26,997 bases of DNA from Clostridiaceae bacterium (GTDB lineage Bacteria > Bacillota > Clostridia > Lachnospirales > Lachnospiraceae). Positions 6,799 through 14,034 of this stretch are shown one piece after another. A program made the translations under genes and the position numbers. The DNA is taken from contig JAGZXV010000056.1 of assembly GCA_018378255.1 (NCBI GenBank), positions 1 through 26,997 of the forward strand, in the 5' to 3' direction. A model generated the notes under the pieces. That model saw nothing but the letters and a program-made list of their open reading frames with translations, was not told the DNA's origin and did not search any database. Every line of letters begins with the position of its first letter. Position 1 is the first letter of the stretch.

Positions 6799-8169
6799 AT
6801 GGCTGTAAACAATCCACCGGCAGAAAATAAGATGGGAACCATGCCCATCAACCGTCTGCTCCTTTCCATGTCCCTGCCCATGGTTATCTCCATGCTGGTA
6901 CAGGCCATGTACAATATTATAGACAGCGTCTTTGTGGCGCAGATCGGGGAAGAAGCATTGACCGCAGTGTCTCTGGCCTTCCCGGTACAGAATCTGATGA
7001 TCGCCGTCTCCGTAGGCACATGCGTCGGCGTCAATGCGCTGCTGTCCCGCTCCCTGGGCGAAAAAAATATGGCCGCCGCTGATAATGCCGCTGATAACGG
7101 CATTTTCCTTGCATTTTTAAGCTATCTGGCATTCGCCGCTTTCGGGCTGTTTGGCGCCCGGCATTTCTTCGCCGGACAAACCGACAATCCCCTCATTGTG
7201 GAATACGGCACCCAGTACTTATCCATCTGCTGCGTTTTCTGCTTCGGCCTCTTTCTTGAAATGATGCTGGAGAGAATTATGCAGTCCACAGGCCGGACCA
7301 TTTACAACATGCTGACTCAGGGCGCAGGAGCCATCATCAACATCATTCTGGACCCGATCATGATCTTTGGCCTTTTCGGCTTCCCTGCACTGGGAATCCG
7401 CGGCGCCGCCATCGCCACCGTAACCGGACAGATCATCGCCATGCTGCTTTCCGCATTCTTTAACAAAACAAAGAATCCGGACGTAACCATCCGGTTAAAG
7501 GGATTCCGTCCTCATAAAAAAACCATTGCCACCATCTATGAGGTGGGCATTCCGTCCATAATCATGCAGTCCATCGCCTCTGTGATGACCTTTGGAATGA
7601 ATAAAATCCTTATCATGTTTTCAGAAACTGCCGTTTCCGTATTCGGCATTTACTTCAAGCTCCAGAGCTTCATCTTCATGCCGGTATTCGGTTTAAATAA
7701 CGGTATGATTCCGATCATCGCCTACAATTACGGCGCCAGAAAAAAGAAGCGGATCATGGATACCGCCAAATTGAGTATTTTTATGGCTGTGGGCATTATG
7801 CTGTTTGGCCTTATGATCTTCCAGCTCCTGCCTGTCCAGCTGCTCCAGATGTTCAACGCCTCTCCCTACATGCTGGAAATCGGCGTTCCTGCCCTGCGTT
7901 TAATCAGCATCAGCTTTTTATTCGCCGGTTACTGCATCATTGTCGGCTCTGTATTCCAGGCCCTTGGAAACGGAATTTACAGCCTGATCGTATCCGTAGC
8001 AAGGCAGCTGGTGTGCATCCTGCCACTGGCCTATCTGTTTGCCAATAACTTTGGGTTAAACAGCGTATGGTATGCATTCCCCATGGCGGAAATCATCGCC
8101 GCTGTGCTCAGCACCGTGTTGTTCCGCCTGATTTACAGGGAGAAAATTAAAAAGCTCCCGGAACATTAA
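6799..8169 (+). CDS. MATE family multidrug/cation antiporter
   Basis: A 456-residue inner-membrane exporter of the multidrug and toxic compound extrusion (MATE) family, using an Na+ or H+ gradient. About twelve hydrophobic helices form two homologous halves. Family landmarks are the start LLLSMSLPMVISMLVQAMYNIIDSVFV, the run ALTAVSLAFPVQNLMIAVSVG, and the second-half counterpart around VFGIYFKLQSFIFMPVFGLNNGMIPIIAYNYGA. A strong TAGGAGGT sits eight bases before the ATG. It has its own promoter and a MarR-like operator, so it is probably induced by a ligand of an unlinked repressor. The exported substrate cannot be predicted from sequence. Confidence 0.92.
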   Translation: MAVNNPPAENKMGTMPINRLLLSMSLPMVISMLVQAMYNIIDSVFVAQIGEEALTAVSLAFPVQNLMIAVSVGTCVGVNALLSRSLGEKNMAAADNAADNGIFLAFLSYLAFAAFGLFGARHFFAGQTDNPLIVEYGTQYLSICCVFCFGLFLEMMLERIMQSTGRTIYNMLTQGAGAIINIILDPIMIFGLFGFPALGIRGAAIATVTGQIIAMLLSAFFNKTKNPDVTIRLKGFRPHKKTIATIYEVGIPSIIMQSIASVMTFGMNKILIMFSETAVSVFGIYFKLQSFIFMPVFGLNNGMIPIIAYNYGARKKKRIMDTAKLSIFMAVGIMLFGLMIFQLLPVQLLQMFNASPYMLEIGVPALRLISISFLFAGYCIIVGSVFQALGNGIYSLIVSVARQLVCILPLAYLFANNFGLNSVWYAFPMAEIIAAVLSTVLFRLIYREKIKKLPEH

Positions 8170-8194
8170 ATTCAGAATTTATTGAGAATTTTTC

Positions 8195-8223
8195 TTGACA
8201 TGAGCGTTAAAATGCCTTAGAAT
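8195..8223 (+). promoter_or_regulatory. Promoter of the mntP riboswitch transcript
   Basis: -35 TTGACA (8195-8200) and -10 TAGAAT (8218-8223) are separated by 17 nt. The predicted start, near 8230, coincides with the beginning of the riboswitch. Confidence 0.75.
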
Positions 8224-8228
8224 TGTGC

Positions 8229-8357
8229 AGAGATGAGGGAGTAGTCAGCACGTGTCCCGCGTGTAGTAAGGTCAACATACTGATATTCATATATCTGGCT
8301 TTATTTTGAATGATGAGACTTATCTGCAGTATTTATGCTGCAGATAGGTCTTTTTTT
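8229..8357 (+). promoter_or_regulatory. yybP-ykoY manganese riboswitch with intrinsic terminator
   Basis: The leader contains the conserved blocks of the yybP-ykoY family in order: GAGGGAGTAG (8235-8244), GGTCAACATACT (about 8270-8281) and GATGAGACT (8312-8320). The last block overlaps the 5' arm of a terminator, AGACTTATCTGCAG pairing with CTGCAGATAGGTCT (8316-8329 with 8338-8351), followed by seven Ts. This geometry fits an ON switch: Mn2+ binding holds the GATGAGAC strand in the aptamer and blocks the terminator. The gene downstream is the manganese exporter mntP, a known target of this riboswitch class. Confidence 0.9.
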
Positions 8358-8436
8358 GTTGAAAAACGTTCTACTCCTCCATAGAAACCGATACATTTAA
8401 AAGTCGGTATTACAATCACACAGGAGGAAGTTTCAC

Positions 8437-8997
8437 ATGTCGTTAGTTGAATTGTTTATCATCGCAGTAGGGCTGTCTATGGACGCTTTTGCCGTCTCCA
8501 TCTGCAAAGGTCTGAGCCTGGCCCGGATGAGCTGGAAAAATGCAGCGGTTGTGGGGATTTATTTCGGCGGATTCCAGGCTGTCATGCCTTTTTTCGGCTA
8601 TATCCTCGGTTCCCAGTTCAAAAATTCCATCACTTCCATTGACCACTGGATCGCATTTATCCTGCTGGGCATCATCGGCTTTAACATGATCCGTGAATCC
8701 ATGAACAAAGAAGAGGAAAGCTGTGATGCCTCCCTGGCCCCGGGAAACATGATACTGCTTGCCATCGCAACCAGCATCGATGCCCTCGCCGTGGGAGTCA
8801 CCTTCGCTTTCCTCCAGGTACGTATTATACCGGCCGTCACCTTCATCGGAATCACCACATTTACCCTTGCCCTCACAGGCGTAAAAGTGGGAAATGTCTT
8901 CGGCTGCAAATATAAGTCAAAAGCCGAGTATGCCGGCGGACTGATTCTCATACTGATGGGGATCAACATCCTCATTGAGCATCTTTTCTTTGACTGA
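8437..8997 (+). CDS. mntP: Manganese efflux pump MntP
   Basis: A 186-residue MntP (YebN, formerly UPF0059), an integral membrane exporter that protects the cell from excess Mn2+. Six hydrophobic helices form two repeats. Each repeat holds the acidic motif expected for metal binding: GLSMDAFAVS near residue 13-22 and ATSIDALAVG in the second half. CAGGAGGAAG precedes the ATG. The gene has its own promoter and yybP-ykoY riboswitch, so expression should rise with intracellular manganese. It converges with tyrS, with only 12 bp between the stop codons. Confidence 0.95.
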   Translation: MSLVELFIIAVGLSMDAFAVSICKGLSLARMSWKNAAVVGIYFGGFQAVMPFFGYILGSQFKNSITSIDHWIAFILLGIIGFNMIRESMNKEEESCDASLAPGNMILLAIATSIDALAVGVTFAFLQVRIIPAVTFIGITTFTLALTGVKVGNVFGCKYKSKAEYAGGLILILMGINILIEHLFFD

Positions 8998-9009
8998 CCG
9001 CTGCCTCAA

Positions 9010-10236
9010 TTACTGAACCGTCACCTTCATAAAGTTCTTTTTACCACGTTTAACCACGATGCCGTCAGCCCCGATTTCTCCGGCAGCGAATGTCTTTTTG
9101 AAATCCTTGATCTGCTGGCCGTCTACGGAAACACCGCCCTGTTCCACATTGCGTCTTGCTTCCGAACGGGACGCTGCCAGGCCGGATTTTTGCAGTATGG
9201 ACAGAATGTCAATGGTTCCGTCTGTAAAATCGTCTTCTGTAAGCTGGTAAGACGGCATATTTTCTGAATTGCCTGCTCCTGAGAAGAGCGCCCGGGACGC
9301 TTCCTGAGCTTTCTGCGCCTCTTCTTCATTGTGAACCAGTTTTGTCAGTTCAAATGCCAGAATTTCTTTTGCTGTATTCAACTGGCTGCCTTCCCATTTA
9401 TCCATCTCATCGATCTGTTCGATGGGCAGGAATGTGAGCATGCGCAGGCATTTTAACACATCGGCGTCAGCGATATTTCTCCAGTACTGGTAGAATTCAA
9501 ACGGTGAAGTTTTGTTCGGATCAAGCCACACAGCCCCTGACTGGGTTTTTCCCATCTTCTTTCCCTCTGAGTTGAGAAGCAGAGTGATGGTCATGGCATG
9601 GGCGTCTTTTCCAAGCTTGCGGCGGATCAGTTCGGTTCCGCCCAGCATATTGCTCCACTGGTCGTCTCCGCCAAACTGCATGTTACAGCCGTATTTGCGG
9701 AATAACTCATAGAAATCGTAGCTCTGCATGATCATGTAGTTGAACTCTAAGAAACTCAGGCCCTTTTCCATACGCTGTTTGTAGCATTCGGCAGTCAGCA
9801 TACGGTTCACGCTGAAACAGGATCCCACTTCTCTCAGCAGATCCACATAGTTCAGTTTTAAAAGCCAGTCGGCATTGTTCACCATAAGAGCTTTATCATC
9901 GGAAAAATCGATGAATTTGCTCATCTGGACTTTAAAGCAGTCGCAGTTGTGCTGAATCATCTCCGGCGTCATCATCTGGCGCATATCGCTTCTTCCCGAC
10001 GGATCACCGATCATGCCCGTACCGCCGCCGATTAACGCGATAGGCTTATTTCCCGCCATCTGAAGACGTTTCATCAGGCAGAGGGCCATAAAATGTCCTA
10101 CATGAAGGCTGTCTGCAGTCGGATCAAACCCGATGTAAAAGGTGGCCTTTCCGTTGTTAATCATCTCTTTAATCTCTTCTTCATTGGTCACCTGGGCGAT
10201 CAGACCGCGGGCCACCAGTTCTTCATAACATGTCAT
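9010..10236 (-). CDS. tyrS: Tyrosyl-tRNA synthetase
   Basis: A 408-residue class Ic synthetase that charges tRNA-Tyr. The HIGH-type motif is HVGHF in FDPTADSLHVGHF and the KMSKS-type loop is KKMGKT. Substrate-pocket segments around QSYDFYELFRKYGCNMQFGGDDQWSNM are intact. The C-terminal S4-like RNA-binding domain is present (SGLAASRSEARRNVEQGGVSV, about residues 340-405). Length is typical of bacterial TyrS. AAGGAG lies upstream of the ATG. Expression is controlled by the Tyr T-box leader immediately upstream. Confidence 0.97.
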   Translation of the reverse strand: MTCYEELVARGLIAQVTNEEEIKEMINNGKATFYIGFDPTADSLHVGHFMALCLMKRLQMAGNKPIALIGGGTGMIGDPSGRSDMRQMMTPEMIQHNCDCFKVQMSKFIDFSDDKALMVNNADWLLKLNYVDLLREVGSCFSVNRMLTAECYKQRMEKGLSFLEFNYMIMQSYDFYELFRKYGCNMQFGGDDQWSNMLGGTELIRRKLGKDAHAMTITLLLNSEGKKMGKTQSGAVWLDPNKTSPFEFYQYWRNIADADVLKCLRMLTFLPIEQIDEMDKWEGSQLNTAKEILAFELTKLVHNEEEAQKAQEASRALFSGAGNSENMPSYQLTEDDFTDGTIDILSILQKSGLAASRSEARRNVEQGGVSVDGQQIKDFKKTFAAGEIGADGIVVKRGKKNFMKVTVQ

Positions 10237-10365
10237 CTTCCTATTCTCCTTTTCTTTTAAGCCATATTTTCATGCTGTCATTCCATAAAATATGTCCTCA
10301 GCGATGATGGGGAGTCCGAGTGCGTTTAAAAGTTCATTCCCGCATCCTAAAACCTCTAAAGTTAG

Positions 10366-10706
10366 GAACAAAAAAGACCCGTCCCTATAATTAATTATAA
10401 GGACGGGCCGAACCCGCGTTACCACCTTAATTTATAAACGGCTCACGCCGCTTACCTCCTCAAGTACAGTCCCCAGAAGGAATCTATACTCCAGCACTAT
10501 AACGTGTGCATACCCGCCTCAGGCAGATACCGGATCCGTCACAGCCTACTTGGTATCTGTATACCGTTTGGTGTGAAGCTCAAAGATGTATTCATAATCA
10601 GCTTTCCACGCGCCTCTCATCAGCCGGCTGCTTTCTGTTGTGCTTCTGCCAATTACTACTTCTTCTTATCATCGCTTTTCATCATGAAATTTTGCTCATT
10701 ACTGAT
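10366..10706 (-). promoter_or_regulatory. T-box leader, Tyr (UAC) specifier, controlling tyrS
   Basis: The minus strand carries AAGGTGGTAACGCGGGTT (10411-10428), the T-box antiterminator core. It is followed by a terminator whose arms GGCCCGTCC and GGACGGGTC enclose an AT-rich stem and end in a T tract (10371-10409). In Stem I the segment GAATACATCTTTGAGCT places the specifier TAC, a Tyr codon, at 10588-10590. The gene downstream is tyrS, so specifier and gene agree. Uncharged tRNA-Tyr should allow read-through. Confidence 0.95.
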
Positions 10707-10713
10707 AAACCAC

Positions 10714-10742
10714 ATTATACGGGGTGAAATCCCAATTGTCAA
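10714..10742 (-). promoter_or_regulatory. Consensus promoter of tyrS
   Basis: -35 TTGACA (10737-10742) and -10 TATAAT (10714-10719) are separated by exactly 17 nt, a perfect sigma-A consensus. The -35 box contains the TGA stop codon (10739-10741) of the upstream histidine kinase gene on the same strand. Confidence 0.9.
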
Positions 10743-13039
10743 GCCCTTTGTTTTCTCCACCGAACAGTCACCCGGAAGAGATCCGCTTCCACTTCCACGT
10801 TCATTTCTCCGCCCTGCACTTCTGCAAAACTCTTGGCAATGGCCATCCCAAGTCCTGATCCTTCCGTGTTCCTGGATTCGTCGCCCCGGACAAACCGTTC
10901 CATCAGTTCCTGAGGCGTTGCGGTGATTTCAGTGGCAGAAATATTGCGCAGGGTCACGGTCACCCACTCATCTTCCGTAAGATCCACATAGGCTCTCGTT
11001 CCAGGAAGGGCATATTTTGTGATATTCACCAGCAGGTTTTCAAAAATCCTGTAGGTTTTCTGGCTGTCCAGCGAAAGGGTTACTTTCTCTTCCGGCAGGT
11101 TCCACCTAAACTCAATTCCTGATGCTTCGATTCTGTCGGAAAGTTCCAGCCGCACCTGTTTTATCAGATTTACCAAATCCACATCGACCAGGTTTAAAGG
11201 CATATTCCTGCTGGTAGCTTTGCTGATATCAAACAAATCTTCAATGAGGACTTTTAATCTCATGGATTTCTGTTCCAGAACCTCAATATAGTTCTTTTTC
11301 TCCTCATTTGTCACATCATCCTGTTTGAGCAGGTTTACATAGGTGATGATGGCTGTCAGCGGGGTCTTTAAGTCATGGGAAACATTGGTGACCAGTTCTG
11401 TTTTCATCCGCTGGCTCATCACTTCCTTTTCCACCGCATTTTTAAATCCGTCCTGAATGACTGAAAGTTCTTCCTTCATAGGCTCAAACACGCCCAAATC
11501 CTCTTCGATCTGCGTATTCAGATTTCCATCGGCGATCTGGCTGATGGATGCCAGCAGAATCTGGTATTTTTTCTGAATATCCTCGTAATATTTCCGCAGC
11601 CAGAAAAACAGGACCGCAGAGTAAATCAGAATAGCCGGTATGCCGAAGAACCAGAAGCAGTTAATCACCACCAACAAAATTCCATTTACAAGAACCAGCC
11701 TGCCGATCTGTCTGGTAGACGTGCTTTTCCAGTCGATTGTGGTCATCCGCCTCACAAAATTTTTCCAATGTCTCCAGCCCCACACAAGGAATCGTCCTGT
11801 TAAAGTGCGCTCTTTAAAATATCTCGCCGGCCCGATCACAAAAACTGATCTCAGGCATGTAATTCCCCAGTATAACAAACCGAAGCCCACAGCCCATGCG
11901 GCAAAATTAATCAGCCAGACCAAAAATCCGGCGGCTCCCGGAAGGAAATCGGCCTTTATCAGTTCATCCCGAATGACGCCGTTTAAGGTCAGGGCAACCA
12001 CCTGGGCCGGCAGGGAGGAACCCAACACGCTAAAACAAGCGCTGGCTACAATTATAACAAGCTCAAACGGAGCCCTGAATATTTTCTCCTGCCCTATCTG
12101 GAGAGAGCGAAAGCAGGGAAAAAAAAGTGCCAGAAGAGTTACCAGCCCCATAATTACCATTGCGATGGAAATGATCGTTCCGTCGCGATAATAAGGCAGC
12201 ACGCTGCTCCACTGTCCCGGAACCTGATCCACCGGCATGATGGCCGACTGGTTGACCGTAAACTCATAAGTCACATTCTTCGGGCCGGAAAAACGGATAT
12301 CCTGTCCCGGAATGCCGTAACCGTAAGCACCGTATATGGATTCCATGGGATCATAAAAATAGTAATTTCCAAGAGTGTCTCCAATGGCATTGGCGATCTC
12401 TTCCTGGTATTTCGCCGTATCTGCCTGAACCCGTTCCACCAGAAGACGCCCTAAATTGTCAAATTTCATCCGTACCGTAACGCTTCCGTTGGCAGGATCG
12501 AACTCATTGCCGGCGTTGCTCATCAGCTCTTTTCCGTTTTCATCCAACAAACGGTAGCTCATCTTCGGGCGGAGCTGTCTGTAGTGTTCTTTCCATAAGT
12601 CTCCGCGCTCGTTCATATTGTACTGAAGCTCTCTCAGGCGCCCGCTGATTTCAGACGCGTCCATCCATTCCTCATAGGAGGCCGTATCATTTCCCTCTAC
12701 GGTGGCATCTTCTAACGGTTTCACGCTTTCTTTATCGTATGTTTCAATCATGGAATCTGTAATCTGCGGAAAAAACACCTGTGCAGGCGTCATAATATAA
12801 CCCGCCTGATTCTGCATATATTCCTGCCATACCGCATAACTGCTGTTCATGAATTCAACTGAAAATTCCTTCGCCAGGCTGACCTCACGGCTCTGCGCTG
12901 AAGATCTTCTGGCCTCATATTCCCTTGCATTCTTTTCTATATAGGGATACATCCCAATCATGGACGCCGCTGCTATAATAACAGTGACAATCATCAATAA
13001 TATACCTAAACTATGCCTGTTTTTCAATTTTGTATCCAA
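10739..13039 (-). CDS. Multi-pass membrane sensor histidine kinase
   Basis: A 766-residue sensor kinase, partner of the OmpR-type regulator just upstream. Layout: one membrane helix (about 11-30); a large extracytoplasmic region (about 31-285); then five or six further helices (286-308, 326-345, 367-397, 447-480). A linker with QIADGNLNTQIEEDLG resembling HAMP follows. The dimerisation domain has phospho-acceptor His555 in VSHDLKTPLT. The C-terminal ATPase domain has the N box NLLVNITKYA and G2 box TEGSGLGMAIA; a classical DxGxG box is not evident. The signal is unknown. The first codon used here is TTG at 13039, overlapping the regulator gene by 29 nt; a second TTG at 13027 is better spaced from GGGGAG and may be the real start. 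No vancomycin-resistance genes are nearby. Confidence 0.9.
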   Translation of the reverse strand: MDTKLKNRHSLGILLMIVTVIIAAASMIGMYPYIEKNAREYEARRSSAQSREVSLAKEFSVEFMNSSYAVWQEYMQNQAGYIMTPAQVFFPQITDSMIETYDKESVKPLEDATVEGNDTASYEEWMDASEISGRLRELQYNMNERGDLWKEHYRQLRPKMSYRLLDENGKELMSNAGNEFDPANGSVTVRMKFDNLGRLLVERVQADTAKYQEEIANAIGDTLGNYYFYDPMESIYGAYGYGIPGQDIRFSGPKNVTYEFTVNQSAIMPVDQVPGQWSSVLPYYRDGTIISIAMVIMGLVTLLALFFPCFRSLQIGQEKIFRAPFELVIIVASACFSVLGSSLPAQVVALTLNGVIRDELIKADFLPGAAGFLVWLINFAAWAVGFGLLYWGITCLRSVFVIGPARYFKERTLTGRFLVWGWRHWKNFVRRMTTIDWKSTSTRQIGRLVLVNGILLVVINCFWFFGIPAILIYSAVLFFWLRKYYEDIQKKYQILLASISQIADGNLNTQIEEDLGVFEPMKEELSVIQDGFKNAVEKEVMSQRMKTELVTNVSHDLKTPLTAIITYVNLLKQDDVTNEEKKNYIEVLEQKSMRLKVLIEDLFDISKATSRNMPLNLVDVDLVNLIKQVRLELSDRIEASGIEFRWNLPEEKVTLSLDSQKTYRIFENLLVNITKYALPGTRAYVDLTEDEWVTVTLRNISATEITATPQELMERFVRGDESRNTEGSGLGMAIAKSFAEVQGGEMNVEVEADLFRVTVRWRKQRA

Positions 13040-13724
13040 CTCCCCACACCACCTTTAAATATTTCGGGTCTTTTGGATTCACCTCGATCTTTTCACGGAT
13101 ATTTCTCACGTGTACCATAACCGTATCCGTGTTGACCGCCCGCTCATTCCAAACCCGTTCATAGATTTCCTCGGCCGAGAATACCCGGCCCGGATTTTTA
13201 ATCAACAGCAGCAATATCTTATATTCCATAGGGGTCATCCTGACAGCATTCCCGTCCACCAAAACCTCTACGGTATCTTCATTTAATTCCAATCCGCCAA
13301 TCCTGTAAATTCTTCCATTCTCCGGCTGGCTGTTCTCCAACCGTTCCATAAACCGTTTGTACCGTCTTAACTGTGAATTTACACGGGCCAATAATTCCAT
13401 AGGGGTAAACGGCTTGGTAATGTAATCATCCGCCCCCATATTCAGCCCCATGATTTTATCCACTTCTTCCGATTTGGCCGAGAGAAATATCACCGGAAAG
13501 TCATATTTTTCCCTCAGTTTAATTGTCATGGTAATTCCGTCCATACGGGGCATCATCACATCCACAACGGCCAGATGGATCTCTTCTCTCTCAATTAACT
13601 CCAGTCCTTCCACACCGTCTGCCGCCTGAAATACATGATACCCCTGGGCCTTTAAAAAAATTTCAATTCCTTCCCTGATTTCCTTGTCGTCTTCCACTAG
13701 TAAAATTCGGTTCGCTTCCATCAC
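13011..13724 (-). CDS. OmpR/PhoB-family response regulator
   Basis: A 237-residue two-domain DNA-binding regulator. The receiver domain (about 5-118) has the acidic pair in VEDD, phospho-acceptor Asp55 in VVDVMMPRMDG, the switch residues in FLSAKSE, and Lys in TKPF. The winged-helix domain (about 140-235) ends with the typical TDTVMVHVRNIREKIE and KVVWGVGYKIE. The start is either GTG at 13724 or the adjacent ATG at 13721; AAAGGGA is seven or ten bases upstream respectively. It overlaps the kinase gene, so the two form a co-translated two-component system. The kinase's unusual sensor suggests a cell-envelope signal, but the targets are not visible. Confidence 0.94.
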   Translation of the reverse strand: MMEANRILLVEDDKEIREGIEIFLKAQGYHVFQAADGVEGLELIEREEIHLAVVDVMMPRMDGITMTIKLREKYDFPVIFLSAKSEEVDKIMGLNMGADDYITKPFTPMELLARVNSQLRRYKRFMERLENSQPENGRIYRIGGLELNEDTVEVLVDGNAVRMTPMEYKILLLLIKNPGRVFSAEEIYERVWNERAVNTDTVMVHVRNIREKIEVNPKDPKYLKVVWGVGYKIEKQA

Positions 13725-13748
13725 TCACAAATCCCTTTCCACTCATAA

Positions 13749-13766
13749 ACTTATCTGCTGATAAGT
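13749..13766. repeat. Small perfect inverted repeat upstream of the response regulator
   Basis: ACTTATC-TGCT-GATAAGT is a 7-bp perfect inverted repeat about 25 bp before the regulator start. It could be an RNA hairpin in the leader or an operator for autoregulation; nothing in the sequence decides this. Confidence 0.4.
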
Positions 13767-13813
13767 AGTATATCACTTCCTCCGGTCCTGCACCTCCTCT
13801 TTTTGATGTCATA

Positions 13814-13841
13814 AGTATAAGATTGAAATCTAAAGGGGCAA
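13814..13841 (-). promoter_or_regulatory. Possible promoter of the response regulator operon
   Basis: On the minus strand, TTGCCC (13836-13841) and TATACT (13814-13819) are separated by 16 nt. The match is moderate and the assignment tentative. Confidence 0.35.
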
Positions 13842-13955
13842 TGCAGAAAAAACGAAAGAATTTCTAAAGATTTTTAAATACTGTCCAAAGCGGTTACAAA
13901 ATCCATATATTTAGCAAATATCTACAAAATAAGTAATGCCATAACCGTTTTCTCA

Positions 13956-13964
13956 TGATATAAT
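13956..13964 (+). promoter_or_regulatory. Extended -10 promoter of the hybrid kinase
   Basis: TGATATAAT is a perfect -10 box with the TGN extension. No good -35 lies 17 nt upstream, as is usual for extended -10 promoters. It lies about 70 bp before the hybrid kinase start. Confidence 0.6.
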
Positions 13965-14034
13965 ACCATTAAATTAGCATTTTACACCCAGCATTATTCA
14001 AAAAAATCACAAAAGGTGGAAAATTGGTGCCCCC

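Larger units (their letters stand above)
13725..14034. other. Divergent intergenic region between response regulator and hybrid kinase
   Basis: About 310 AT-rich bases between two divergent signalling genes. It contains a weak promoter candidate for the regulator, a small hairpin in its leader, and an extended -10 promoter for the hybrid kinase. No gene is evident. Confidence 0.7.

Noticed and set aside
11640..12191. Plus-strand 183-codon open frame
   Set aside because: It is antisense to the membrane part of the histidine kinase, with no start signal or family resemblance.
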